DNA from: Stutzerimonas stutzeri
GTDB lineage: Bacteria; Pseudomonadota; Gammaproteobacteria; Pseudomonadales; Pseudomonadaceae
Length of the DNA: 64,000 bases
Assembly: GCF_009789555.1 (NCBI RefSeq)
Contig: NZ_CP046902.1
Coordinates: 2,992,001 to 3,056,000, forward strand
Reading direction: 5' to 3'
The notes beneath the pieces are model-generated. The model had not been told where the DNA came from. It saw nothing but the letters and a program-made list of their open reading frames with translations, and did not search any database. Each line of letters starts with the position of its first letter. Position 1 is the stretch's first letter. Positions 50,619-59,331 of this stretch are shown piece after piece. The translations under genes were made by a program, and so were the position numbers.

Positions 50619-51257
50619 TTAGTGTCCGCCAGCTGTTTGATTTCGGACGGCGAACCTTCCGACAAATGCATCTACTGCTAATCGCACCCAACGGTCCAGC
50701 TGCTCTGCAGAAGGCCGTGTACCGGGATGCAGCAGGCATTCCATCTGCCCTTCGGTGCGGACCATGCTGATAAACAGCGCAGCAGCCGCCTCTACACCGA
50801 TAGCATGGACGTCAACTTCACCCGCTTGCGAGGCTTCACTTAGACGCTCCGACACCATCGCAATGACGACTTTGGGGCCGGCCAGGTAAAACCTGCGACC
50901 GGCATCTGGAAAACGCGGCGCCTCAGCCACGACCACGCGGAAAAGCGCCACCCCGACCTCAGCCAGCACGATGTCGAGATAGGCCCGCCCTATGTCCTCC
51001 AGGGTTTTCCTGATATCCCCCGGGGCTGGCTGTATCGCATGGATGGTTGATGCCATCGACGCGCATTGACGTTCGATCACCGCGACAAACATGGCCTCTT
51101 TGCTCGGAAAGCATCCATACATCGTCTTCTTCGAAACGCCTGCTTCGCGCTGAATCATATCGGTAGTCGCAGCGCTGAAGCCGTGGGTCAGGAACACAGT
51201 CGTCGCAGCATCGAGAATTGCGACGGATTTGTCGAACTGAATGTCAGGCTTGCTCAT
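50619..51257 (-). CDS. TetR-family transcriptional repressor of the efflux operon
   Basis: 212 residues. The N-terminal helix-turn-helix is ILDAATTVFLTHGFSAATTDMIQREAGVSKKTMYGCFPSKEAMFVAVI. The C-terminal ligand domain (IGRAYLDIVLAEVGVALFRVVVAEAPRFPDAGRRFY) is of the AefR/TetR_C_7-like type often found beside multidrug pumps. It is divergent from the three-gene efflux operon starting at 51476, and two palindromes with ACCG-CGGT arms lie between. Presumably releases the DNA when it binds a pump substrate. Confidence 0.9.
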   Translation of the reverse strand: MSKPDIQFDKSVAILDAATTVFLTHGFSAATTDMIQREAGVSKKTMYGCFPSKEAMFVAVIERQCASMASTIHAIQPAPGDIRKTLEDIGRAYLDIVLAEVGVALFRVVVAEAPRFPDAGRRFYLAGPKVVIAMVSERLSEASQAGEVDVHAIGVEAAAALFISMVRTEGQMECLLHPGTRPSAEQLDRWVRLAVDAFVGRFAVRNQTAGGH

Positions 51258-51288
51258 AGAAAAATCTGGTCTGTTGTTTTGCTGAAGT

Positions 51289-51302
51289 ATACCGGCCGGT
51301 AT
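51289..51302. promoter_or_regulatory. TetR operator candidate 1
   Basis: Perfect 14-bp palindrome ATACCGGCCGGTAT, 32 bases in front of the tetR start. Perfect palindromes of this size are typical TetR-family sites. Confidence 0.65.
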
Positions 51303-51375
51303 CTTCCGCTCGCAAAGCTTAATCCCAATAGATTAGCCATTAATTATTTGACTGAATGTTTTTTAGCTAATTAGA

Positions 51376-51389
51376 ATACCGATCGGTTT
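51376..51389. promoter_or_regulatory. TetR operator candidate 2
   Basis: ATACCGATCGGTTT, with core ACCGATCGGT (51378-51387) a perfect palindrome closely related to candidate 1 and 87 bp away. It is the copy nearer to the efflux operon. Confidence 0.6.
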
Positions 51390-51475
51390 CCACGCCATCT
51401 TATCGCTTGCCTCCTCGCTCCAAAGCCGTACCGATGATTGAGACCTGCCCGCTTTGCCTCTGCTTGAGAATACGA

Positions 51476-52948
51476 ATGAAAGCTGCGTCGTGCCTTTGTT
51501 TCGCCCGGATATTCCTTGCCTTGGCGTCCACCCTGCTGGTGGGCTGCGCGAGCGTAACAGCGGTCCAGTTGCCGTCCATTGATCCATCCGCAGCGCTGGC
51601 GTCCTATCAAGCACAGGTTGACGACCAATCTGCTCTGAGCGAATCACAGACGCCCGTTCGCTGGTGGGAGTTGTTCAATGACTCCACGCTATCGGCACTC
51701 GAGTCGGAGCTTGGCCAGAGCCTGGATATCCAGACGGCTGCGCTGCGTGTCGAGGAAAGCCGTGCTCAGCTGGGGTTGGCCGATGCGCCCCGTTATCCGA
51801 CGCTGGCCCTAGCCGGCAGCTACTCACGCTCGGCAATCAGTGAGAATTCGCCGTCGCATCGATTGGGGGCACCTACAAACGGTCAGGACATGTGGTCGTT
51901 GGGCCTGCAAGCGGGCTGGGAACTCGACCTTTGGGGTTATCTTCGCCACACGCAAGCATCTGCGCAGGCCAGGTTGGACGCGGCTTATTACGGGCAGGAT
52001 GCCGTCATTACCTCGGTCTCGGCGGACGTAGCGCGCAACTATCTGTTGCTACGCGGTGTGCAGGCGCAGGCCTCGTTGGTGGAAAAGAACCTTCGGATCG
52101 GACGAGACCTGGTTCGCATGGCCGAAAGCCGTGAGCGCAATGGAGCCGCCACGCGTTTCGATGCTGCCTCGGCGCGTGCCGATGCCGCCGGACTCGAAGC
52201 CCGCTTAACCCAGCTGAATCACCAGCGAGATACGCTGATGAACGCGCTGGCGCTACTGCTTGGCAAACCCCCGCGCGAACTGGATGAACGTCTCACCTTT
52301 GCCGAACTACCCTCAATGCCGTCACGCCTGCCTATCGGGGTGCCTTCCGAACTGGCTCGTAATCGGCCAGATATCCTGCAGGCAGAAGCTGGGCTGCGAG
52401 CAGCAGTGGCGGATATCGACGCGGCAAAAGCCGATTTCTACCCACGTATCGGTCTCACCGGCACACTCGGCGCGCAGGCGTTCGACCTCTCTGATCTGGG
52501 AAGCTGGGGATCCAGGCACTATTCGGTAGGCCCCACACTTTACTTGCCGATCTTCGATGGTGGGCGGCTCCATAGCCAGCTGGCCTTGAGTGAAACCCGC
52601 CATCGTCTGGCTGGTATCGCCTATCAGCGAGTGGTGCTGCGAGCCTGGCACGAGGTGGACAATGCCCTCGGCGCTTATGCCAGCGAACTGGAGCGGCACG
52701 AGCAGCTGCAGCTTGCGTTGAAACAAAGCGAAATAGCCCTGCGCGTAGCACAACGCTCATACCAGGAAGGCTCCGCAGATTTCACGGCCGTACTGGTTGC
52801 TCGTCGTAGCCTGCTCGCCAATCAAGCCGAACTAAGCGACTGCGCGACTGCCTCCGCGCTCGCCGTTGTCTCGCTTTATAGAGCCTTGGGTGGCGGCTGG
52901 TCAGAACAATGGGCGGGCGAAGCAGCAACGATCGGGGCTTCTTCATGA
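51476..52948 (+). CDS. Efflux outer-membrane lipoprotein (NodT/OprM family)
   Basis: TolC-like outer-membrane channel of 490 residues. A lipoprotein signal peptide ends in the lipobox LVGC. Two repeats of the outer-membrane efflux domain follow (WWELFNDSTLSALESELGQSLD, DIQTAALRVEESRAQLGLADAPRYPTL; later LARNRPDILQAEAGLRAAVADIDAAKADFYPRIGLTG), which is the NodT pattern. I choose the ATG at 51476, since the upstream in-frame stretch is cysteine-rich and gives no proper signal peptide. It overlaps the next gene by 4 bases. With the MFS and HlyD genes it forms a tripartite pump crossing both membranes. Confidence 0.9.
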   Translation: MKAASCLCFARIFLALASTLLVGCASVTAVQLPSIDPSAALASYQAQVDDQSALSESQTPVRWWELFNDSTLSALESELGQSLDIQTAALRVEESRAQLGLADAPRYPTLALAGSYSRSAISENSPSHRLGAPTNGQDMWSLGLQAGWELDLWGYLRHTQASAQARLDAAYYGQDAVITSVSADVARNYLLLRGVQAQASLVEKNLRIGRDLVRMAESRERNGAATRFDAASARADAAGLEARLTQLNHQRDTLMNALALLLGKPPRELDERLTFAELPSMPSRLPIGVPSELARNRPDILQAEAGLRAAVADIDAAKADFYPRIGLTGTLGAQAFDLSDLGSWGSRHYSVGPTLYLPIFDGGRLHSQLALSETRHRLAGIAYQRVVLRAWHEVDNALGAYASELERHEQLQLALKQSEIALRVAQRSYQEGSADFTAVLVARRSLLANQAELSDCATASALAVVSLYRALGGGWSEQWAGEAATIGASS

Positions 52949-54510
52949 GCACTGCCGCACCCGCCTCGCCGCAACAGCCTGTGCTCACAATGCGTCTCGC
53001 CGTCGGTCTATTGGGGGTGCTGCTGGCAGCGATGGTGGCGGGGCTGAGTGGCCGCGTCCCAGCTTTGGTGCTCGTCGACCTACAAGGCGCGCTAGGGTTT
53101 GCCAAAGATGATGCATCCTGGCTCACGACCGCCTATTCGGCAGGCGAGCTGGCGGCGATGCCGTTTGCCGCGTGGTTCGCGATCACGTTCTCGATGCGAC
53201 GCTTCCACATGACGATGCTCGCCGCAGCGCTGTTGCTGGCTGCTGCCCTGCCGTTCGTTCGCGATCTAAATGTGCTAATTGCCTTGCGCCTTCTTCACGG
53301 TATCTGTGCCGGTTCGCTGGTTCCGGTTCTCATGATGGCCGCTCTGCGGTTTCTGCCTACATCCATCCGATTGCACGGTCTGGCGTTATTCGCCATGACA
53401 GCCACGCTCTCGCCTAACGTCGCCCTAGGGCTTGCGGCTCTGAGCGTGGATCATTTAGATGATTGGCGTTGGGCCTACTGGCACATGCTGCCGCTGGGGC
53501 TGATTGCGATGGGGATGGTCGGCTGGGGAATTCCCAAGATGCCCCCAGCGCTGCCGCGTCTGAAGCAAGCAGATTGGTTCGGCTTGTTGCTGGGGGTGCC
53601 TGGGTTGATGCTTTTGGTGGTTGGCATCGATCAGGGGGTGCGCTTGGACTGGTTTCAGTCACCAATAATCGTTGCCGCCCTTGGCACGGGCGCGATCCTA
53701 ACCAGCCTGTTTTTGATCAGCGAATGGCTTCATCCGGCTCCGTTCGTGGGGTTGGCACTTTTGAACCGGCGCAACATCTGGCTAGGCTTCATCTCGCTCG
53801 CCGGATTGCTGGTCGTCATGTCCTCAGCCGTGAATCTTCCAACCAACACATTGGGTAGTCTTCATAACTTCCGGCTTGAGCAAAGCGCAGGACTCGGGCT
53901 ATCAGTAGGGTTGCCGCAACTGGTGCTTGGGTCTTGTGTAGCGTTATTGCTGTATCAGCGATGGGTCGATGCCCGCCACGTCTTTGCCGCCGGGCTGGCC
54001 TGCATGTCAGCGGCGTGCTGGCTGGCTTCGGCCATTACGGATGAATGGATGGTGCGACAGTTTCTATGGCCGACTCTTCTTCACGTAATTGGGCAACCGA
54101 TGGCGATGGTTTCCCTGCTATTTCTGGTTGTAAGCACGGTGCAGCCGATCGAGGGGCCGTTCCTTGCAGGATTGGTCAACATCGTGCGGGTACTCAGCAC
54201 AGTCGTGGCCGGCGCGCTCGTTGGTCAGTTGAGCACAGTTCGAGGCCGCTTCCATTTCGAATCACTGCGGGATCAGGCGGGCAACCTGCTTCCGCATTGG
54301 GCTGGATTTGACTTTCCTCCAGGCGCCTTGATCGAGCAGGTTGCCAACCAGGCGAGTGTTCTTGCTACCGCCGACGTTTATCGGGCAATTGGCCTGTTGG
54401 CGTTCTTGCTGATTCCACTCGTCCTGAGATTTCAATACATCCCGGCACCGGTGGTGCCCCGAAATTTCCCTTCCGCCCCAGCCACCGTTCCGGCTGGAGC
54501 GGCCTCTTGA
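52945..54510 (+). CDS. MFS transporter of a tripartite efflux system (EmrB/DHA2-like)
   Basis: 521-residue inner-membrane transporter with about 14 helices. GRVPALVLVDLQGALGFAKDDASWLTTAYSAGELAAMP is the N-terminal stretch of the FarB/EmrB-like group; a conserved Phe/Leu-rich periplasmic loop contains HFESLRDQAGNLLPHWAGFDFP. The start lies inside the stop codon of the channel gene (ATGA), whereas an upstream reading from 52909 would overlap further. It pairs with the HlyD adaptor encoded 20 bases downstream. Typical substrates are fatty acids, aromatics and antibiotics; not predictable here. Confidence 0.88.
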   Translation: MSTAAPASPQQPVLTMRLAVGLLGVLLAAMVAGLSGRVPALVLVDLQGALGFAKDDASWLTTAYSAGELAAMPFAAWFAITFSMRRFHMTMLAAALLLAAALPFVRDLNVLIALRLLHGICAGSLVPVLMMAALRFLPTSIRLHGLALFAMTATLSPNVALGLAALSVDHLDDWRWAYWHMLPLGLIAMGMVGWGIPKMPPALPRLKQADWFGLLLGVPGLMLLVVGIDQGVRLDWFQSPIIVAALGTGAILTSLFLISEWLHPAPFVGLALLNRRNIWLGFISLAGLLVVMSSAVNLPTNTLGSLHNFRLEQSAGLGLSVGLPQLVLGSCVALLLYQRWVDARHVFAAGLACMSAACWLASAITDEWMVRQFLWPTLLHVIGQPMAMVSLLFLVVSTVQPIEGPFLAGLVNIVRVLSTVVAGALVGQLSTVRGRFHFESLRDQAGNLLPHWAGFDFPPGALIEQVANQASVLATADVYRAIGLLAFLLIPLVLRFQYIPAPVVPRNFPSAPATVPAGAAS

Positions 54511-54530
54511 GTTGAGCTAGTACGAATTCC

Positions 54531-55574
54531 ATGGTCAATAAACTGCGCTACCAAATCGTAATCGGAGCGATCGCTGCCGCAACCGTCGCGGGGGCAATTT
54601 TCATCCTCAATCGTCCCGAAGCACAGTCATCCGTGCAGAGCACCGATGATGCTTATGTGCGTGCCGACCTGACGGTGATCGCACCTCAGGTTTCAGGCGT
54701 CATCATGGCGGTAACGGTAGATGACAACCAGCAGGTGCAAGCCGGCGATCCGCTGTTGCGCATCGACGACAGAGCGCTGCGCATTGCACTGGTCGCTGCA
54801 TCGGCCACGATCGCCGGGCTCCAAGCGCAACTGGAACTTCAACAAAGCCTGATTGAGCAGGCACGCGCGGTAGTGGCTGCATCCAGCGCCAAGCTCAAGC
54901 TTGCCAAAAGAAATCTTACACGCTCGGCAAACCTGGCCCGTGATGGATCGGGGACAGTGCAAGCGCTGGAGCGGGCCGAGGCGGAATGGGCAACACAACA
55001 TGCGGCCTATGAACGTGATCGCGCTGGGCTGCGTTCGGCCGAGCAACGGACAGCGATCCTGCAAGCCGACCTGGAGAAAGCCATGACTGACAAGGCGGAC
55101 GCCAGCTTGATGTTGTCCTACACCAATATCACAGCACCGGTCGCAGGCGTCGTCGCACAGCGCCATGCCCGGGTAGGCGGCTATGCGCGCCAAGGCGAGC
55201 CGTTACTGACCTTGGTCCCCCTGGATGACATTTACATCGAGGCCAATTTCCGTGAGACCCAGTTAGCCAACGTGGATGTCGGCCAGCCGGTTGATATCGA
55301 GATAGACGCGCTACCGGGCGTTCAGCTTAAAGGGCATGTCGAAAGTCTAGGTGCGGCAAGCGGCGCGAGTTTCTCGCTGGTGCCGCCGCACAACGCAACA
55401 GGAAACTTCACAAAAATCGTGCAGCGACTGCCAGTGCGAATCCAGGTGGACTCAGGGCAACAGCAGGCTCGGCGGCTTCGTGTGGGCATGTCTGTGAGGC
55501 CAAGCGTCCACACCAATGCTGCTTCGGCTCAAGAACCTACGCCTGCCACTGCGGCAGTGCAGGCCGAGTCCTAA
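54531..55574 (+). CDS. HlyD-family membrane fusion protein (EmrA-like)
   Basis: 347-residue periplasmic adaptor. One N-terminal membrane anchor (IVIGAIAAATVAGAIFILN), the barrel-sandwich entry TDDAYVRADLTVIAPQVSGVIMAVTVDDNQQVQAGDPLLRID, a coiled-coil hairpin (residues ~85-185, e.g. LQAQLELQQSLIEQARAVV), the return strand TNITAPVAGVVAQRHARVGGYARQGEPLL and a beta-barrel. It links the MFS transporter to the outer-membrane channel. The C-terminal tail is a Pro/Ala-rich stretch. Confidence 0.92.
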   Translation: MVNKLRYQIVIGAIAAATVAGAIFILNRPEAQSSVQSTDDAYVRADLTVIAPQVSGVIMAVTVDDNQQVQAGDPLLRIDDRALRIALVAASATIAGLQAQLELQQSLIEQARAVVAASSAKLKLAKRNLTRSANLARDGSGTVQALERAEAEWATQHAAYERDRAGLRSAEQRTAILQADLEKAMTDKADASLMLSYTNITAPVAGVVAQRHARVGGYARQGEPLLTLVPLDDIYIEANFRETQLANVDVGQPVDIEIDALPGVQLKGHVESLGAASGASFSLVPPHNATGNFTKIVQRLPVRIQVDSGQQQARRLRVGMSVRPSVHTNAASAQEPTPATAAVQAES

Positions 55575-55603
55575 TAGATCCCGTCGCCATTGTGAGGCTC
55601 GTC

Positions 55604-55924
55604 ATGAACGGCTATCAGATAACGTTTTTTACCCAGCAGGATCGCTTGATCGGCAATCTTCCCGCCGGGCAGTGGCTGTTGGAGGAGGCTCGGCGCTTAG
55701 GGTTGCGCGGTGCCACTTTAAGCGGTGCCGTGGAGGGACTGGGTCACGACGGCGTCATCCACGCAATCAACCTGTTTGATCTTTCGGACCAACCCGTCCA
55801 AGTGACATTGGTCGTTACCGAAGCGGAAGCGGAAATGTTCTTCGAGCATCTAACCCAACAGCGCGTGCATGTGTTCTATGTAAAGGTAGCGGCAGAGTTC
55901 GGAACGCTGGGCGAAAGTGGCTGA
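55604..55924 (+). CDS. DUF190 family protein
   Basis: 106 residues from the ATG at 55604 (GAGG box). The family text is visible: GYQITFFTQQDRLIGNLPAGQWLLEEARRLGLRGATLSGAVEGLGHDGVIH-type sequence (excerpt LGLRGATLSGAVEGLG) and PVQVTLVVTEAEAEMFFEHL. DUF190 proteins are GlnB-like small ferredoxin folds, often encoded beside CrcB fluoride channels. No crcB is seen here; instead the gene is 29 bases behind the adaptor gene and may belong to the efflux transcript. Function unknown. It is the last intact gene before transposase debris. Confidence 0.82.
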   Translation: MNGYQITFFTQQDRLIGNLPAGQWLLEEARRLGLRGATLSGAVEGLGHDGVIHAINLFDLSDQPVQVTLVVTEAEAEMFFEHLTQQRVHVFYVKVAAEFGTLGESG

Positions 55925-55927
55925 GCT

Positions 55928-56385
55928 TGTGGTTGCCCAACGCAGTATGCCCACGCTCGCTCAACTCAAAGCCTGGTTGGACAAGACCCAACCGCAGGTT
56001 GCCGGACAGACCGCGCTGGCAAAGCGGTGAACTAGCTGGCGAGTACTGGAACAAACTCGCACGCTACGTCGAGGGGCGACACTTGCCTATCGACAACAAC
56101 CGTGCCGAGATACGCCATCGACCAATTCGTCATCGGGCGCAAGAACTGGCTGTTCAGCGACACGCCCAAGGGCGCCACCGCCAGCGCACAGATCCAAAGC
56201 CTGATCGAAACCGCCAAGGCCAACGGCTAAGAACCCTATGCTTGGCTAAGGCATGTGCTTGACCATTGTCTACAGCAAAAAGCGTGGAAGAGTACGAACC
56301 ACTGCTGCCATGGAACTGCTCGCCGCCAAACCATGTTGAGCGTTGAACCCCCGTCTTTAACAGGTGGGGTTTATGGAGCGGTTAC
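55928..56385 (+). mobile_element. IS66-family remnant: decayed 3' end of tnpC
   Basis: Three reading frames in succession spell the C-terminal part of an IS66 transposase: MPTLAQLKAWLDKTQPQVAG, then WNKLARYVEGRHLPIDNNRAE, then FVIGRKNWLFSDTPKGATAS and LIETAKANG, ended by a stop, then KSVEEYEPLLPWNC. At least two frameshifts, an internal deletion and a nonsense codon make it dead. The sequence after it (GGGTTTATGGAGCGGTTAC, 56367-56385) looks like the right terminal repeat of such an element. The 5' two-thirds, tnpA and tnpB are gone. Confidence 0.8.
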
Positions 56386-56499
56386 CGAACAGGTGGTCGC
56401 ACTGATCGACTCCCTACAGGCCGGCAAATACACCCTGTTCAACCGGACCACCGGCTCCTGCGCGTGCCTCCGGCCAACTGTTCTTTGAGGACCAGCGCA

Positions 56500-56694
56500 C
56501 CGACGGCCTGTCGCACCATGCGCTATCGCCAGCCTTGGCGGTAGAAACGGCTCGGTCACGGCCAGCCGATAGCACCAGCCTGTTCTATCTCCGCGAGAAA
56601 ACGCTTGCGACGGATCGCTTGCATTTGCCTAGTCCACGAAGCGGAAAAGAGCGTAAAGCAAGCCGGTATTCCAGCACGACTATCCTTCTTCTGC
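56500..56694 (-). pseudogene. Possible IS5-type transposase N-terminal fragment
   Basis: On the minus strand a frame reads IRRKRFLAEIEQAG, a stop follows, and a shifted frame gives LAVTEPFLPP. Joined, this resembles the TRRERFLAEME...LIEPYYP opening of IS5-family transposases. The match is short and the reading frame broken, so this is a weak call. The sequence between the IS66 end and here is not recognised. Confidence 0.25.
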
Positions 56695-57315
56695 TTACTT
56701 GGGGCGGTAGATCCTGAAAAGCTGCTCCGCGCCAATTTCGAAGTAATCGGCTGGACCGCCACCTCTCATTATGGTTTGAGAAGAAGCTGTGTCATACACA
56801 CCATCAACGATCAGGTCTTGGTAAATGTGAACCCCAACGACTTCGCCAAACACCATCCAGGTGTCTACCAGACAGTTATCGACCCCCTTTAACTGCACTA
56901 CCTGTGTCAAGCGGCACTCAAAAGAAACCGGACTTTCTTTGACTCTCGGGACAGAAATCAGCTTGGACTTCACCGGAGTGACACCTGCGAGCTCAAACTC
57001 ATTTATCTCAGGCGCTGTCGCCTCGCTACTTATATTTACCGCTTCAGCAAGACTCCGTGTCGCAAGATTCCATCCGAACTCGCCAGTCTCCTGTATATTT
57101 CGCAAGGTGTCCTTAAAGCCGACGCTGGAAAATCCGACAATCGGCGGGTGATAGTTAAACGCATTAAAAAAGCTATAAGGCGCAAGATTTAAATGCCCCT
57201 CAACGCTTTGCGAAGAAATCCAGCCAATCGGCCGTGGCGCGACTAACGCATTAAACGGATTATGCCGCAGCCCATGCCCTTTGGCTGGTTCGTAGAAATG
57301 AATGTTCTCCATCAT
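56695..57315 (-). CDS. Flavin reductase family protein (DIM6/NTAB)
   Basis: 206-residue FMN-binding split-barrel protein. The opening NPFNALVAPRPIGWISSQSVEGHLNLAPYSFFNAFNYHPPIVGFSS is characteristic, as is the later HIYQDLIVDG. Relatives reduce FMN with NAD(P)H for partner oxygenases or act as flavin-dependent oxidoreductases. A GAGG box precedes the first of two adjacent ATG codons. The gene lies between transposase debris and the TRAP genes and looks poorer in GC than blocks A-E. No oxygenase partner is adjacent, so the electron acceptor is unclear. Confidence 0.87.
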   Translation of the reverse strand: MMENIHFYEPAKGHGLRHNPFNALVAPRPIGWISSQSVEGHLNLAPYSFFNAFNYHPPIVGFSSVGFKDTLRNIQETGEFGWNLATRSLAEAVNISSEATAPEINEFELAGVTPVKSKLISVPRVKESPVSFECRLTQVVQLKGVDNCLVDTWMVFGEVVGVHIYQDLIVDGVYDTASSQTIMRGGGPADYFEIGAEQLFRIYRPK

Positions 57316-57502
57316 ACAACCTCAGTGAACCTAATCTGTCTTAGACAATGCTTCGCCAGATACCCGCAGCGAAGTATACCAATTCCTTTTCACCTAAAAC
57401 GCTGAATAAAAGCCAGCCGTATACATATGTTTATTGATACGCTAGGGAGCTTGCCTTTATAGACACCAGGCTACTACCAAACATTGAAGAATCCGACACA
57501 AA

Positions 57503-58810
57503 CTAATACATCAAGGACGGCAGAAATAGGGATAGTTGCGGGAAGAACATTAGCAGCGCCAACACTACAGCCTCAGCCGCCAAAAACCATAACGTCCCTC
57601 TAACTATAGTCGCGAAAGGTACTGCGTCCCCTACCCCCGCACTCACCACGAACAGATTCAACCCAATGGGCGGCGTCAATAATCCGATTTCGATAAACTT
57701 GACAACCAATACCCCGAACCATATCACGTTGATGTCAAAGGCTATTACAAATGGTGCAAGCACGGGGAGAGTCACGAGCATGAGCCCAATCGGATCGAGA
57801 AACATACCAAGGACTATATAGAAAATCGTAACAAATATGAGGAATACCCAAAGCGCTAGAGCATAATTTTCTACCCAGAGCCCGATAGTCATGGGGATCT
57901 GGCTCAGCGTCAGCATACGACTAAACAAAACAGCGCCAAGTGCGATGAGAAAAATGGTAGCCGAGCTTTTAACGGTCTCGGCGATGGCGTCCTTCATAGC
58001 AGCTAAGGTAAATGTTCGCTGAGCTACTGACGCCAGTATCGCGATGAACGCGCCGAATGCGCCGGCCTCTGTTGCAGTTACGGTTCCCGTATACAAACCC
58101 CCGACAACTACCGCGACGATAAATGGCAACGGCCAAGATTTAAGCAAAAGCCTGACCTTTTCCGAACGGCTATATTCTTCGTCGGTGGCTGGGGCCAGGC
58201 CAGGGTTGCATTTGACACGTATGACAATCAGTGCTGAATACATGACCATAGTCAGCAGCCCGGGGATTATCCCAGCTAACAGCAACTGTCCAACTGACGC
58301 TTCCATGAACACTGCATACAGCACGAAAGGGATACTTGGAGGTATAAATGCACCTAGCGTGCCGGACGCAGCGACAACGCCAGTTGCAAGCCCCGGGTCA
58401 TACTTGGCACGTAACATTTCTGGAACCGCGATCCTTGACATGGCCCCAGCCATAGCTACGCTGGAGCCGCTCGCCGCAGCGAAACCAGCGCTTGAAACGT
58501 TAGTTGCTATGGCTAGCCCGCCTGGCAAAAACCCAAGACATGCGCGCCCGGCATCATAAAGAGTCCGTGTAAGACCGGTATGAAATGCAATTGAGCCCAT
58601 CAGTATGAACATCGGGATCGCGGTCAACGACCAGTGAGCGATAAAATCAAACGTGGTCGAGCCCATCAATGAGAATGCTGCGTTCGACCCTCGTAAAATA
58701 AAGATACCGGTGAAGGCAGAAACTCCGAGGGACACCCCGATTGGCAGTCTCAAAGAGAGCAGTGCAGCGAGCAATAAAATACAGGACAGCCCAATTTGTA
58801 TAGAGGTCAT
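57503..58810 (-). CDS. TRAP transporter large permease DctM
   Basis: 435-residue, 12-13-helix membrane protein. Conserved stretches are SLTAIPMFILMGSIAFHTGLTRTLYDAGRACLGFLPGGLAIATN, SGSSVAMAGAMSRIAVPEML, ASGTLGAFIPPSIPFVLYAVFMEASVGQLLLAGIIPGLL and MFLDPIGLMLVTLPVLAP, all DctM hallmarks. It follows the small permease gene by 3 bases. It works with DctQ (58814) and the receptor encoded at 61614, although two enzyme genes lie between receptor and permeases. Imports an organic acid anion with sodium or protons. Confidence 0.92.
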   Translation of the reverse strand: MTSIQIGLSCILLLAALLSLRLPIGVSLGVSAFTGIFILRGSNAAFSLMGSTTFDFIAHWSLTAIPMFILMGSIAFHTGLTRTLYDAGRACLGFLPGGLAIATNVSSAGFAAASGSSVAMAGAMSRIAVPEMLRAKYDPGLATGVVAASGTLGAFIPPSIPFVLYAVFMEASVGQLLLAGIIPGLLTMVMYSALIVIRVKCNPGLAPATDEEYSRSEKVRLLLKSWPLPFIVAVVVGGLYTGTVTATEAGAFGAFIAILASVAQRTFTLAAMKDAIAETVKSSATIFLIALGAVLFSRMLTLSQIPMTIGLWVENYALALWVFLIFVTIFYIVLGMFLDPIGLMLVTLPVLAPFVIAFDINVIWFGVLVVKFIEIGLLTPPIGLNLFVVSAGVGDAVPFATIVRGTLWFLAAEAVVLALLMFFPQLSLFLPSLMY

Positions 58811-58813
58811 GAG

Positions 58814-59317
58814 TCAACCATCCTTTTTATTATTCGCTGCCCAAGGGGCATAATAATGAACCAAGACTATGATAGCGGCTATGGCGGCCAGGGTAATCGC
58901 GATAAGCGCCAGCCACCTGGCGGGCCAGATCGGGAGCTCAAACAATATGGCGTCGACCGTCTCATTTTTTTGCCAACTCCGGTCGGCTTGGCGGTAGAGA
59001 CCGAAAGAGAAAATCCCAAAGTAACCTGCGATAACCAACCAGCCAAAAATATCCACCGCAGAGCGGAGCTTTCCTTTGAAAAACTGCGCAAATACGTCTA
59101 CCCGTATATGGGCATCTCGCATTGTGCAGGAGAATATCCCGACGAATATGCATGCAACCATATAATAATAGGTTACAACCTCCATGGTTCCGGGCAAGTG
59201 CTGCTTGAAGATGAGCCGCAAGAACACCTCTAAGGTTATGTGAACCATCATCATGACTACGAGCACACCCACCGCAACTGCAGCGGCGTCGCTCAGCCTC
59301 CAAAGGAACCTGAACAT
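58814..59317 (-). CDS. TRAP transporter small permease DctQ
   Basis: 167-residue, four-helix protein. Visible are the second-helix region VVMMMVHITLEVFLRLIF, then PGTMEVVTYYYMVACIFVGIFSCTMRDAHIRVDVFAQFFKG, the DctQ signature with RDAHIRVDV, and two C-terminal helices. The GGAG box precedes the start. It is adjacent to the large permease, with which it forms the membrane complex. It is separated by 14 bases from the quinone oxidoreductase gene upstream, so the operon is continuous. Confidence 0.9.
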   Translation of the reverse strand: MFRFLWRLSDAAAVAVGVLVVMMMVHITLEVFLRLIFKQHLPGTMEVVTYYYMVACIFVGIFSCTMRDAHIRVDVFAQFFKGKLRSAVDIFGWLVIAGYFGIFSFGLYRQADRSWQKNETVDAILFELPIWPARWLALIAITLAAIAAIIVLVHYYAPWAANNKKDG

Positions 59318-59331
59318 AAAGAATCTCCTAC

